Source: Corallochytrium limacisporum
Lineage: Eukaryota > Opisthokonta
Direction: 5' to 3'
DNA: 64,000 nt
Assembly (NCBI GenBank): GCA_002811645.1
Contig: PDIP01000072.1
Coordinates: 22,945-86,944, forward strand
The position numbers and the translations under genes are program-made. Of this stretch, positions 31,229 through 42,413 are shown one piece after another. The notes under the pieces were generated by a model that was given only the letters and a program-made list of their open reading frames with translations, ran no database searches and was not told the origin of the DNA. The number at the start of each line of letters is the position of its first letter. The stretch's first letter is position 1.

Positions 31229-33274
31229 TTATATACTGTCATTCATGTGTGACTTGGGCATTGTGGCTGCACCACGAGCAGCATCGTCGGTTTCGAGGTC
31301 ATCGCCGGGCTTTACTTCCAGATACCCACAATGCTCACTTTCGCGGTCCGAAATTGGGCGTCCTACTCCCTTGATGGTTGCATGGGGTACGTACTCAAAG
31401 GTGATGAGCACAGGAGTGTCGGGTTCAAGCTCGAAGCGCATGTACTCGTTGAAAATTTCCTCGGGATCATTTGGATTGTTCAAGGTCCAATATCCCGTCA
31501 CCGACATGCAGCTGGAGGTCTCAATGTTCGCACAATCGCGCTCGTATGGGTCATCTTGAGTGCCTTCCGTTGGAGATGCGTCATACCATCTGAGAGTACC
31601 GTCGGGATGGGCCACCTCAAAGTACGGAGCCTCCCCGTCGGGACGACAACGCTTCAAAATGAATACACGCACGCGCATGAGAATCTGTGTAGCGTTGAAT
31701 CGGTATCTGCTTCTATCACAGATGCTTGGATGGCCCGAGGAGAAGATACCAAGGTCGCACCTGTTGTTCCCAGGGTACGTCAGCCGCAGTTCGAGGTCGT
31801 GATCCAGTCCATCGATGAGCATATCTGTCCCGCTCCCGGACCCACTGTCACCTGTGTACCCAAACCAACTAAAGCGCATCGCATGTTCACTCTGAAGATC
31901 GCTTCTTGGACAGATGCATTCCATTCTGCCGTGATCGAACACTGTGTCATTGGAACCGAGTTCTCCAGCTTCAAGAGCCGGCCGAAGGGCAGTAACTGCC
32001 GAAGAGTGACGTCTCGCAAGAGTGCTGATCGCCAGCTTTGCTAACGCATGTAATACCTGCTCAGATTTCATGCACTTCAATCTCGCAAAGTTGAGCGCAT
32101 GGACAGTTTCAGAGTCATCTCTGGACTGACCCGTCCCGTAATTTGATGTGTGAAGATACTCCGAGTGGGCCCCCCGAAGAACCTGTGTCCAGCGGACATG
32201 TTCACATATATAATCTACCCAACTGTCTACTAGCCTGCGATTTGCTTTTTTCAGATCAGAGTTCCAATTCAACCGTCGATGCTCCTGGCACCAGATTCTT
32301 GAGACATGGGCTGGTGATACCTGGTATGTTTCATGGAAATACAAGCGGTTCTTACTGAAACATTCACTGTCACAGGCAGGTACACATTCAGACATCATCA
32401 CCTCACATTCCATCCTGTGAACAAGGTCTACGAGAAAGTCAAGATCAGAGGTCACAGCCATTGCCGGCCGAGGATGACATTCGAATACTCCACTTCCTGG
32501 TCGAATGATGTCAGGCGAGCACCACATGTGACCAGGAGCTCTTGGAACCTCATTCCACACATTGTGCAATGCAAACCAATGGCTACTGACCTTCAGGAAC
32601 CTGTCCCTGAGGGCCCCGTACCTGGGCATGTAGGTTGGCATTTGGTGAACCAAACGGTTGGCGTCTGGAAACAACGCGTGGTCAAGGTTGTCGCACAGGA
32701 ACTCGAGGCATTGCTTCAAGAGCTCTTCATGCCAAAATCCAATGCTCAAGGCAAACAATGAAAGCACATTGTCTTTCGTGATCACGACATCTTTGTAGAG
32801 TGAAATTAAGGCACGCTCACAGACCGCGTCGGTAAACATACCAAACGCACTCAAATATCCTGTGATTCCCATGGTTAACGTATGACCGGACGATTTGTCA
32901 GATAAGAATCCCGCAATGGTCTTTGATTGGCGGATGATATGTCTATGTAAGTGTTTGCGAATCCGGACGACTACCCGGTCCTGGTCAATTTGCGGATTGT
33001 GGTCAACTTTGCAGCCCACAAAATTGTCTTCCGGGCGGTATACAATCATTTCTACCTCAATATCTGCACCTTCACCTTTGACGTACATGGACTCAAAAAG
33101 ATAATTAGACGCAGAGCGGTTCTTCTTCCGTGGCGGGGATCTCCCGTAGTCCTCATCGTCCACAAAGTGGGAACCACTTCCTCTATCCGTCGAGCCTGGC
33201 GAGATTCTCCGACGCTTACGCCCAGAGCCCGAAACGGCCTCGACAACTTTCTCAATAAAGGTGGCAATCGGCAT
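31229..33274 (-). CDS. BTB/POZ-domain protein
   Basis: A 681-residue protein from the first ATG (a GTG lies 72 bases upstream in frame). An N-terminal basic cluster (GRKRRR, about residues 18-23, and PPRKKNR) looks like a nuclear localisation signal. A BTB domain spans about 91-196: a beta strand, HIIRQSKTIAGFLS, then FTDAVCERALISLYKDVVITKDNVLSLFALSIGF and LLKQCLEFL. A BACK-like helical stretch follows. The rest, including repeated Cys/His-containing segments and a beta-rich C-terminal region (about 440-640), is unrecognised. The RQS/AGFLS and YKDVVIT words recall germ-cell-less-type BTB proteins, often CUL3 adaptors, but the C-terminal half does not help. The substrate or partner is unknown. 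Confidence 0.7.
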   Translation of the reverse strand: MPIATFIEKVVEAVSGSGRKRRRISPGSTDRGSGSHFVDDEDYGRSPPRKKNRSASNYLFESMYVKGEGADIEVEMIVYRPEDNFVGCKVDHNPQIDQDRVVVRIRKHLHRHIIRQSKTIAGFLSDKSSGHTLTMGITGYLSAFGMFTDAVCERALISLYKDVVITKDNVLSLFALSIGFWHEELLKQCLEFLCDNLDHALFPDANRLVHQMPTYMPRYGALRDRFLKVSSHWFALHNVWNEVPRAPGHMWCSPDIIRPGSGVFECHPRPAMAVTSDLDFLVDLVHRMECEVMMSECVPACDSECFSKNRLYFHETYQVSPAHVSRIWCQEHRRLNWNSDLKKANRRLVDSWVDYICEHVRWTQVLRGAHSEYLHTSNYGTGQSRDDSETVHALNFARLKCMKSEQVLHALAKLAISTLARRHSSAVTALRPALEAGELGSNDTVFDHGRMECICPRSDLQSEHAMRFSWFGYTGDSGSGSGTDMLIDGLDHDLELRLTYPGNNRCDLGIFSSGHPSICDRSRYRFNATQILMRVRVFILKRCRPDGEAPYFEVAHPDGTLRWYDASPTEGTQDDPYERDCANIETSSCMSVTGYWTLNNPNDPEEIFNEYMRFELEPDTPVLITFEYVPHATIKGVGRPISDRESEHCGYLEVKPGDDLETDDAARGAATMPKSHMNDSI

Positions 33275-34314
33275 TTTGTTGGAATCACATGTTTCTGATT
33301 CTTTGTTTTTCCCCGGGGCAGAACCTGTGCGTTTTGAAATGAACACTCTCTACTCACTGCGTCTATCACGGTGGTTGCTTCCCACTGCCAAGACAAGGAG
33401 TCTTTCGTATACCTTGAGATCACTTGGTTCTGTGCAGTCGGCTTGAGGACTGCTCGGGGTCTCAACAAGAGAAGGTGGAGATATCAGCAGGGATCTGACC
33501 CTGTTCCGGAGTCTCAATATCAACGAGTCCTGGCGGGGAAGCGACCCCTCTTTTTGCCCTACGCAACCGGTCCCTGACAGTGGAAAGTACCCTTGAACTG
33601 TACGCTGAGGCCCCGTCACCCCGCTGAGGGCACACTGGGGAGCGCAGACCGAACGCGGTGGTACCACCATTAGGAACCACCAAGTAACACAGCAAAAGGG
33701 CGCGAAAAGGGGACAAAAATATATAGGGGCCTAATTTTGTATTTGAAACAGTCGCGTCTTAGAACCCGCCCGCGGAGAAGGGGGAGGTGTGCGGGGAGGA
33801 TGCAAGGCAATGGGGGGCAGAAATACTTGCTTCGCTTGCTGCAAATCGGTTCGAAACGCGGTCTTGCTACCCGTGCCTTGCCGTGCAACGAATACACCAT
33901 CGCACAGGGGTTCCAAGTAGAAACCCATCAATCCGATATGTCACCCCATGAGCCAGCCCGTCAAACCCTTGTTGCAAAACCTCGAACGGTTTTTTCTTCC
34001 AAACTGGTGTGCCCTCATGTACGGAGTGCGTACAATTTTGTATACCGACTATCCTGAACTCTGCCACCCCGCTTCTCTCCTGCCTCCTCGGTCTCGTTAG
34101 CCTAAGCCACATTGGCACAAGCGGGCAGGCATCGGTGGAACAAAACCCGAGGTATATGAGTGCTGATGAGCTCCTTAAAGAAATTGTGCGGTGAATTGCA
34201 CATTTTAATTTTTGTACATTGAATAATATCTGGTTAAAATTTGTCCTTTGATCAAACTCCACAAAGGAGAATGTAAGTGTATACTACGAAGCAGCACACA
34301 ACCACAACACAAGG
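33275..34314. other. Divergent intergenic region, no gene
   Basis: About 1 kb between BTB (-) and THOC1 (+). Minus-strand AAAATTAGGCCCC (33726-33738) lies 452 bp upstream of the BTB ATG, next to a GC-rich block (33765-33820). No coding signal. Confidence 0.5.
33726..33738 (-). promoter_or_regulatory. Recurrent element AAAATTAGGCCCC upstream of BTB gene
   Basis: Minus-strand copy facing the BTB gene, preceded by a GC-rich block. Function is unproven. Confidence 0.3.
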
Positions 34315-36261
34315 ATGACCACTCCGCGCGGAGACGGAACTGCGGAGGCCCTGGTCAAGGCTATCGCTGACCGTGGTTCGTTGGGTACAGCAAAGCAGCT
34401 GGGAGAGCTGACAAAGGGTCTTAAGGCCCAAGGTCTGACGGAGAGTGCCATCTGCACCGCTGTGGTACGGTCCGTGCTCCAGTCCGGGGCGCTCATACCA
34501 GCAAAGGGAGGATCCATGGATGTGGCCACAGAACGGTTAAAAGATCTCATGCATACGTTAGATGGAGCCATTCAGGACGACATTATTGGACCACGGGACA
34601 TGTTTGATATGTTTGAGGATGCCTTTGAGACTTCGACTCTAGAGTTCAACAAACGGATATTCACGGTACTGGCTGAGAATACAAATCTGTGGGCATCGCA
34701 GACGTACTATGCCAGAGGCAAGTTACCACTACTGCGTATGTGCAATCAACTGCTCAAGCGATTGAGTCGGAGCCTGGACAATGTTTACAGTGGTCGAATT
34801 CTCACCTTCCTGGCACATCTGTACCCCCTGAGCGAGAAATCGGGGCTGAACTTGACCGGCGCGTTCTCTGAGGACGCCCAACTGGTTACGTTAGATGGCG
34901 ATGTAGATGACGGTGACGAAGATATGGACGCGGGAAATGGACATGCAGGGCCGTCAGCAGACCAGAATGGGACGGGTGCTGAAACTGGCGAAGTTGCAGC
35001 GGTGGACAGCACAGGAGATGCTGTCGGCGACTTTCATCGCAGCTTTTGGGACCTTCAGACCTACCTGCTGGACCCCCGGAAAGTGTACGAGAGCGAGAAA
35101 GACTGGGAACGTTTCAAGGCACGCATTGAGATCGTCTTGGAGGCTTTCTCTACCGGAGCAGCTGTGGTGGCCAGTGGTGCGGAAGTGAAGGGTGAAGATG
35201 ACGAGCAGATGGACACCGATGCTGTGGTTTCCGGCCGGGATGAAGACGGTGGCGATTTGTACTTCCCCAAACACTTAACTTCAGGATCATTGATGACGAT
35301 GCAGCTGAAGGATACCCATTTTCGTCGTCAAATTTGCGTGCAGTTACTTATCGCCTTCCAATATTTGAAAGCGAATGTCAAGTTCAAGACTCCTGAGCAG
35401 CACTTGAAGCCACAGCAGGAGAACTTTATTGATGCCTGCATACCCAAGGTCCATGACGTTATTGCGAAGACCCCTCCTGATGGCAAGCGTTTCCTGCGCT
35501 CCATTAAGTATCTTTTGGCTAACGAAGAGTTCTGGAGCAGCTGGAAGAACAATGGCTGTCCGTCATTTGAAAGGGAGCCCGTGACAGTGGACGCAAGTGT
35601 GTACTTCAAGGGTCAGGAGCCCATCTGGGAGTCGCTGGCACGCACCATGGGTGTGGAGGATCCGGACAAGTCCATCGACATGGGAGATCCCGAGCTTACA
35701 CGTCTGTGGAACCTGCAGGTTGACCTCAAAGACCCCACACGGGGCCATGTACCAAACAGCTCTGAGATCTTCGAAGAGCTCGTAGAGCAGGAGGATCCCG
35801 ATGCCGGCATCGAGGAGACGTACTTGGTTATCAAGAATCCAATGGTCCGCTTCCGAGCCCTTCGCTTGCTGTTACGAAACCGTTTGGACCTATTCTGCCG
35901 CAAAGAATTGTTCGATAATGGCTACAGGGACGCTCCGAAAGAGGCCTCCGAGACCCGGGCTAAGGTGCGTAGGACCACTCTGAAGGATGCTCGAGCCATG
36001 TTCCATGCCATGTGGGAGGAAGAGAATCCAGAGGAGGCAGCAGCTGCTACAGCTGCTACTGGTGCATCGGGTGAAAGTGAAATGAAACAGAGCGAAGAGT
36101 CTGAGCCGCCGTCCCAAGGTGTCAAGAGGCCTCGAGACGAAGCGGAAGCAGACTTTGAAAGTGCAGCAGATGAAGCTGAACCGGCCGCCGCTGCTGCCGC
36201 TGCTGTCGCTGCAGTAGTGGAAAGTGAGGAACCGAGTGCGAAGCGGGTCAGGACTGAATAA
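34315..36261 (+). CDS. THOC1: THO complex subunit 1 (THOC1/Hpr1)
   Basis: A 648-residue homologue of THOC1, a core subunit of the THO/TREX complex that couples transcription elongation to mRNA export and limits R-loops. The family core is seen as FWDLQTYLLDPRKVYESEKDWERF, LTSGSLMTMQLKDTHFRRQI, QLLIAFQYLKANVKFK, and ANEEFWSSWKNNGCPSFE. An acidic insert (about residues 198-240) splits the N-terminal helical part. The C terminus has an alanine tract encoded by GCN repeats, flanked by two basic nuclear-localisation-like motifs (GVKRPRDE, AKRVRTE). The death domain of animal THOC1 is not evident. The ATG at 34315 starts MTTPRGDG. Confidence 0.92.
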   Translation: MTTPRGDGTAEALVKAIADRGSLGTAKQLGELTKGLKAQGLTESAICTAVVRSVLQSGALIPAKGGSMDVATERLKDLMHTLDGAIQDDIIGPRDMFDMFEDAFETSTLEFNKRIFTVLAENTNLWASQTYYARGKLPLLRMCNQLLKRLSRSLDNVYSGRILTFLAHLYPLSEKSGLNLTGAFSEDAQLVTLDGDVDDGDEDMDAGNGHAGPSADQNGTGAETGEVAAVDSTGDAVGDFHRSFWDLQTYLLDPRKVYESEKDWERFKARIEIVLEAFSTGAAVVASGAEVKGEDDEQMDTDAVVSGRDEDGGDLYFPKHLTSGSLMTMQLKDTHFRRQICVQLLIAFQYLKANVKFKTPEQHLKPQQENFIDACIPKVHDVIAKTPPDGKRFLRSIKYLLANEEFWSSWKNNGCPSFEREPVTVDASVYFKGQEPIWESLARTMGVEDPDKSIDMGDPELTRLWNLQVDLKDPTRGHVPNSSEIFEELVEQEDPDAGIEETYLVIKNPMVRFRALRLLLRNRLDLFCRKELFDNGYRDAPKEASETRAKVRRTTLKDARAMFHAMWEEENPEEAAAATAATGASGESEMKQSEESEPPSQGVKRPRDEAEADFESAADEAEPAAAAAAAVAAVVESEEPSAKRVRTE

Positions 36262-37335
36262 GGGCCCAGCTGCCGAAGTGTTGCCATGCAATTTGCTAGA
36301 CCCTTGCACCAAATCGTGGCATCAGAAGTGGCTGAAAATCCGGATGCCCCGGCCCCTGTCCATTAGCCGGCCTCTTCCTCGGTGAACCACCGTAATCATC
36401 CCGAGGACAAAGGACCGCCTGAAAAAAAAGAGCAAGGATGTGCCAATTGACCTGCAGAATCCTTGGCGTTGCGATGGAGGGTTTCTGCCGCCCATTATCC
36501 TGCCCCATTTAGGCATGCTGAGCGCCTTTGCTGTTCATCGTATTGGCAAAAAAGATGGTGGGGTACAGAAAGCGTTTGTGAACTTTTGAGGGCGAAACAG
36601 ACCTGTGTGTCGCTGTACAACTATGCACAAGTTACGAGCGCTTGGGCCATGGCTTAAACCATCTCTCAGCCATGGTTAACCAGGGCATCAAAACTCCCTC
36701 AGTGCAGATCTTCTGCTGACGGGTGATGTTTAAAGCCTCCTGCATCTCCATCATGGAAACATTGTCCGTGCCGCACCGTAGCCGGCAGGCAAGCTCGGGA
36801 TATCATCAGCTGAATACATAGATTACCAACCGCCTAGTGAATAAGTACACCTATCTGAGGCAATGAAACGAATCGGCTCTCAAGATCGAGCAGGGAGCAC
36901 CGCCACAAGGCGCCGAAGCCCCTCCCGTAACCAACACCCACGGGGCACCCGCCGGCTGGCCCGCTGGAGGGAGGGGGAGGGAGGCGATTTGCATTGTGCG
37001 CCGAAGGCTTTTACATTTTTGCAGGTACGCACACTGCGGGTTCCCAGCTGCCTCCCACTTACTTGACCACCAATCTCACTGTGCTCGGCGGACTGGTGCC
37101 CCACTGACCACTTGCACCTGGTGTGCACACATCCACCGGTCGGCCAAGCGATGCTGGTATAGATTCACTTCACCATGGCATACTGGTGGATCATGGGGGT
37201 TTGTAGCACCGCCCACGGCACGAGAACTGGGCCCCATCTGAAGAAAAACATCAATCTCCCGGTTCTGATACGGAGTTGTCCTGATCAGTGTGCTGCCCCA
37301 AAACCCATCCATCAAAACACCGCCCCACCCTCCCA

Positions 37336-37426
37336 CTTCCCTCTCACGGACAAACAACACACACGCATCCCTTGCCTTTGTCCGCTTGGCTTTATATATC
37401 CCCCCCCCCCGGTGGCCGGGAGCCTT
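37336..37426. repeat. Direct repeat copy 1 (91 bp)
   Basis: Identical to copy 2 at 37597-37688 except for the C-run length (11 versus 12). On the minus strand it reads G-run, GATATATAAAGCC, a promoter-like layout. Confidence 0.9.
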
Positions 37427-37596
37427 CCTTTCCCGCTCCGGGGGAAGGGTGTTCCTCTCGGTTTTGGTGACCCCTCTCTCCCGGGAGATGGAGGCGCAAA
37501 GGAAGGGTACCCAACGGGCACACGACCCCTCTCCCTTATTTTTTTTTCTTTGTTTTTGGCTCGCCTCCTCCTGCCCTTTAGGCGCCCCCCCCCCCC

Positions 37597-37688
37597 CTTC
37601 CCTCTCACGGACAAACAACACACACGCATCCCTTGCCTTTGTCCGCTTGGCTTTATATATCCCCCCCCCCCCGGTGGCCGGGAGCCTT
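37597..37688. repeat. Direct repeat copy 2 (92 bp)
   Basis: Second copy, starting 261 bp after copy 1. It is followed by a T-run and alternating G and C homopolymers. Confidence 0.9.
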
Positions 37689-38556
37689 TTTTTTTTTTTT
37701 TTTTTTGGGGCCCCCCCCCCCCCCCCTTGGGGGCCCCCCCCCCCCGGGTCCCTTCTTTCTGCCAAACACACACACACACACACCGACCGTCCGTACGCGG
37801 TTTGTTTACCACCCTTTTTTCCAAGGGGCCGTCTTTTCCTTTTCTTTTGATTTTTTTTTCTGGGGTCCTGGGCGTATTTTCTTTTTTTATTTGGGCGGCC
37901 CTTTATTGTTTTTACGGATATTTTTTTTTTCTTTTTGCCTATGCCTCCCATCGCCTCTCTCCCAACTTTGCCCGCCGGTACTCCGCCCGCCCCGCCGCCC
38001 AGCTTTTTTTCATTGTTCCCGGGAAAGAAGGGGGGATCTCCCTCTCTCTCCCTCTCTCTCTCTCGCTGTCGCGGAAATTAGACTCCCAAATCTCCGGTAC
38101 AGGCTCCGTACCTAATTGCCCTCCGCCCCACCCGCAGCAGCCACCGCCCTGTTTGTTGCGCACTCCTACTCTAAAAATAAAAAAATAGATCCCCCTTCCC
38201 CGACCTCAGGTTTTTCTCACACCAGAACACCGAACCGTTGGGTGAGACGGAACCCCACCACCACCAAACCTCCCCTCCCCCCCCCTCACTCCGCTCCCTT
38301 TACCTTCTCTCCCGTCCCTCTCTCTCTGGCCTGACACGCATACATTAGCTACCGAGCGATGAACGTCGGGGGAGTGGAGGTTGCCTGAACCCCTCCTCCT
38401 TCCCTGCCTCCCTCTTTCTGATACGCGCGGGGATATTCTCGGTTGAGCTCTTGGTTTCGGCCGTTCAGTCTTTTTAGCCCGTCTTGGGCGCATGTGTGTG
38501 TGTGTTTTGTGTGTTTTCTTCTTTCCTTTTCTTTCTTTTGGTGCTATTTTATCTTG

Positions 38557-38582
38557 CTCTCTCTCTCTCTCTCTCTCTCTCT
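38557..38582. repeat. CT microsatellite
   Basis: Uninterrupted CT dinucleotide repeat of 13 units. Confidence 0.9.
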
Positions 38583-38935
38583 TCCCGTTCTTTTTTTAGT
38601 TTTGTTGTTGTTGTTGATGATAAGAACCGGACGGTGGTAAAGGGGAGAAGGAAGGGAGGGGGGGGCGGGGGTTTAGAAAAAAGGGGGTTTGCTGAACCAT
38701 ATCGTTTTCGCCCTGTTGTGTAGTTTACCTGAAACATAACCCTCCCTCTCGCTCTTCTCTCTCTCTCTCTCTTTTGACATTTCCCGCTACCCAGAAGGGG
38801 GAGAGGCGGGGGATATTTTTGGCACTTGCCACTGTTGCTCCTACCCGAACGTCACAAGCAACGTTGTCTTAGTATAAATCCTTCGGTATCAAAACACATC
38901 ACTCCAGCAGCACACACGGAACCGTTCTTTGCGAA

Positions 38936-38953
38936 CCCCCCCCGGGGGGGGGG
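38936..38953. repeat. C8G10 homopolymer junction (palindromic)
   Basis: Eight C followed by ten G, a self-complementary block. Similar junctions occur at 10063, 42145, 45472, 46489 and 60675. Confidence 0.8.
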
Positions 38954-39461
38954 TACGGAGAGTTTTTGTCTTCGAAAGGCGACGCGGAGCCCAGGCTCCC
39001 CTTTTGCCTTGCTTCCCTTTTTCATTTGTTTGTTGTCTCAAACGTTCCATACTCAATGTACTGTACCCGGGGACAGGTCCCCCCCCCCCAACCAGCACTC
39101 TCCGTTCTGTGCCTCTCTCTCTCTCTCCCGGTGGCGGCCGAGCTTCCGTCATCGCTGGCTGGAGCTTTGGCTTTTGGGGACCCGGCCAAAACAAAAAAGA
39201 AATTGGGCGGATTACCTCACAGCCACTCTCTTCCCCCCTTTTCCTTGGCCCGGTTGGCACGGAACCCGCCAATTAAAGAAAAGGGGAGAAAACAAAAACC
39301 GGGACAAAAAATAACCTGCAACAATCCTTCACGAACAAAAGTAGACCGACCACCAAGCTGGGCACTACACACTGAGACAACCCCCCCAAAAATTCCCAGC
39401 CCGACACAGCGGGGGGGGGCCAGGGGGGTGTCCCTGGGCGAGAAGGCTTAACCACCCACCC

Positions 39462-39640
39462 NNNNNNNNNNNNNNNNNNNNNNNNNNNNNNNNNNNNNNN
39501 NNNNNNNNNNNNNNNNNNNNNNNNNNNNNNNNNNNNNNNNNNNNNNNNNNNNNNNNNNNNNNNNNNNNNNNNNNNNNNNNNNNNNNNNNNNNNNNNNNNN
39601 NNNNNNNNNNNNNNNNNNNNNNNNNNNNNNNNNNNNNNNN
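39462..39640. other. Assembly gap (179 N)
   Basis: Run of N flanked on both sides by C-rich sequence. Confidence 1.
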
Positions 39641-40921
39641 CCTCCCGCCTCCTCCTCCCTTCCCTCTCTCCCTTTCCCGGCCGCCCCGCTGGGAAGGGGG
39701 GGTTTCCTTTGCGGGCGTTGGAGACGGAGCGCCACCTCGGAATGGAACTGCGGCACGCTGCCACAGTCACCGAAAGCAAGCGGCAATGAATGAATTTTAC
39801 AATTATCATAGAAATTTATGATATACAATCTCAATAGTAAGATAAGAATAAGCCGCTTTGGGGAGGAGTCGTGGGACTTCGTGCCCACTGCCAGCCGCCA
39901 GGCGGGCCTAAAAAAATTGAACCCCCAACCCAACCCAACCCTGCCCCGGGAACGGAGGAGGCTGACTTCCAGCCAAAGCGAAGCGGGGCACCGCAAAACG
40001 GTAAAAAAAAAAAAACAAAAAGAAAAAAAAAAGGAAAAAAAAGTCTTGGGGCGGTCGGTCGGTGGTTGGGTTGGTTGGGAAGTGGTTTGGTGGGTTTTAC
40101 GGGGTAAGGTAGGTTTTGGGTGTTCGCGGGTGCTGGCTGGCTGGCACGGCTGTGTGTGTGTGTGCGTGCGGTTGGGTCCCCCCCCCCGTTCTCTCTCCCT
40201 TGGCTGGTCACCAAAGCGGGTTGGAGCCCTATCCCAAACTTCCGCTTTCTTTGGCCTTTAGCCCCCTTTTATTTGCCCTGCCCCCTCTACCTCTCCCTAT
40301 TCTTTTTTGGGTGTGTGTATAATTCCTTTCATTTTTATTTTTGTTGTTGTGTTGCGGGTTGTTGGGTGGTGGTGCATTGTTGGATCATGTGGATCAGTGC
40401 GTACCTTTGTCCGCTACCTTCGAAGCTGGGGCCCCCATTTTTTTTTGTTGGTCCCAGTTTTTGCAGCGGTGGTTGATCCGATGCGATCCGTTTTGGTTCG
40501 ATAGGTTAACTGCCCAGACTTTACGTCTCAAGTGTTTACACTCCACTCCGGTTGGCCAGTAGCAAAAGCACCGGGTAGGTGCGCTCTGACACCGTCAACA
40601 GTCGACGGCGACGACACACTTGTCTTGTGCTTGGTCCTCAGCATAACATTCGATGCAATGTCTCCAGATCTTTGCTGCTTCTCACAACGTGTCTTTGGCA
40701 CCGTAGGTTATCTTCGGATCCCTTCCGTCGGAATCAAGTACGTACGGACCCCAGTTGGGTACTTGACGCAGACCGGCAAGATACCCTACGGCCTGTCCCC
40801 GGCCACCTCTATGTGACCATAAAACAAAAAGGACTTTAGAGCTCCCTTTTGTTTTTTTGTTTTAACATTTCTCGATCTTAGCACCTTAGTGTATCACTTC
40901 ATTTCCTTTGCAACAGCAACC

Positions 40922-41752
40922 ATGGCTCCCCCTAAGTACGGCGATCTCGGCAAGGCTGCCAAGGATCTGTTTGGCAAGCAGTACAACCCCGGTGAGGCCA
41001 AGCTTGAGCTGAACACCCAGACCAGCCAGGGTGTCGGCATCAAGTCCAACGGTTCCCATGATGGAAAGGCCATCAACGGTAACGTGGAGGCTGCCTACGC
41101 CCTGCAGGGGGCCAAGGTGACCACCAAGTTCAACACCGCCCAGATCCTGACCACCGAGGTCAAGTTCCCCAGCGTTGGTGCTAAGGGCCTCGACCTCACC
41201 CTGGAGGGTGTGTACGGCGTGGCTGACGGCAAGACCGCCGCCAAGGCCTCCGTCGAATATGTCAAGGATAACCTGCACACCACTACGGACGTGAACCTGC
41301 TGGCTGGCCCCACTGTGGCTGCCACCGCCGTCATGAGCTTCGACCGCGTCCTTGTCGGTTACGAGACCGGCTACGACGTCCAGCGCGGTGTCATCCAGAA
41401 GAACAACCTGGCCTTGTCCTTCCTTGGCCCCGACTACATTGCCACTGCCAAGCTCGACAACCTGGCCACCGTGAACGCCTCTCTGTACAACCGCGTCAAG
41501 CCCGACATTGAGACCGGTGTGCAGGTCACCTACGCCCAGGGCAAGCCTCTCGGCTTTGCTGTCGGTGCCATCCAGCGCATGGGTGCCGGTGCTTTCGCCA
41601 AGGCCAAGGTCGACAACAACGGTCAGTTCGGACTCAGCTACACTCAGAACGTGCGCAAGGATACCAAGGTCACCCTGAGCGCTCTGATTGATGGCATGAA
41701 CCTGAGCTCCAACCAGCACAAGGTCGGTCTGCACGTCATCATGGAGCCCTGA
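40922..41752 (+). CDS. VDAC: Voltage-dependent anion channel (mitochondrial porin)
   Basis: A 276-residue eukaryotic porin, the normal VDAC length (about 280). The ATG at 40922 gives the typical N terminus MAPPKYGDLGKAAKDLFGK, which forms the pore helix. Only a GTG lies further upstream. Alternating beta strands follow through to the end, including LNTQTSQGV and the terminal strand region around KVGLHVIMEP. It forms the main metabolite channel of the mitochondrial outer membrane. Codon use is extremely GC3-rich, so the antisense strand is also open over the whole length (a shadow). A short AT-rich leader precedes the start. Confidence 0.95.
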   Translation: MAPPKYGDLGKAAKDLFGKQYNPGEAKLELNTQTSQGVGIKSNGSHDGKAINGNVEAAYALQGAKVTTKFNTAQILTTEVKFPSVGAKGLDLTLEGVYGVADGKTAAKASVEYVKDNLHTTTDVNLLAGPTVAATAVMSFDRVLVGYETGYDVQRGVIQKNNLALSFLGPDYIATAKLDNLATVNASLYNRVKPDIETGVQVTYAQGKPLGFAVGAIQRMGAGAFAKAKVDNNGQFGLSYTQNVRKDTKVTLSALIDGMNLSSNQHKVGLHVIMEP

Positions 41753-42413
41753 AATGACCACGGCTCTTGACGGGTTGAAGACCCCGTTTCTGTCTAAGCT
41801 CTGATGGGTACCAGTGTCTCTTTGTCTGTCCGGGGCAGTTCTCCAACCAATGGGATGCGTTTACTTGTGGGTTTTCTATCTCTTCTCTTTTCACACCAAT
41901 TATACAAAGGGACGGGTATGGAGATGAAGATTTGCAAACGAACCGCATCCTACAGAAGTTTACTGCCATGGTTCTTCACCCATTCCGGGACAAGTTTCGA
42001 CATCGCTGGGATCACAGCTGCAGCAGCATGGGGTTATACTGTGCACGATCTACGAGATGAACCAGTCTTCACATAAAACCAACCTCTATACTCTAAGATA
42101 CCTACATAATTATATATATCGCTCCCTTTTACATTCCAAGAAGACCCCCCCCCGGGGTCCCGGGGGGAACCTGAGTCAGGAGCTGAACATACGGCGGACC
42201 CCCAGGGACAATGAATCACGGGCACTCTTGATGGGACACCCATTTCTCCGCAGGGATCGGAGTCCAACAGTTCAACGACACAATTCTTCCACGGTAATTT
42301 GATTAAGGAAAAATTGTCCTCAGCAAGACAAATTTCCTGGCATGTATTTAAAGACTTTGAATCCTTGTTCGCATCTGTTGTAAGGTTCATGATCGTGATC
42401 ACTTGCGTTTCGT
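41753..42413. other. Shared 3' spacer of VDAC and CCR4
   Basis: Contains a C9G4TC3G6 homopolymer junction (42145-42167) beside an AT-rich stretch (42090-42120). No gene. Confidence 0.4.

Larger units (their letters stand above)
36262..40921. other. Longest intergenic block: low-complexity DNA, repeats and a gap
   Basis: About 4.7 kb between two plus-strand genes. It holds a 91/92-bp direct repeat with TATATA-like core (37336-37426, 37597-37688), a G/C/T homopolymer cluster (37687-37748), CT tracts (about 38037-38065, 38557-38582, 38755-38772, 39110-39130), a C8G10 junction (38936-38953), a 179-base gap, and a G/T-rich segment (40050-40170). No open frame here looks like protein. The last 600 bp before VDAC are of ordinary composition. 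Confidence 0.55.

Noticed and set aside
33820-33870. GGTTCGAAAC resembling a tRNA T-loop
   Set aside because: No flanking stem complementarity and no anticodon arm at the right distance.
37076-38188. Frames of up to 337 codons in the low-complexity block
   Set aside because: The translations are Pro/Ser/Leu or Lys/Gly runs produced by homopolymers and CT/CA repeats.
40886-41761. A 291-codon antisense frame covering the whole VDAC gene
   Set aside because: VDAC has extreme GC3 codon bias, which leaves the complementary strand free of stops. The antisense translation is Val/Gly/Leu-rich with no domain.
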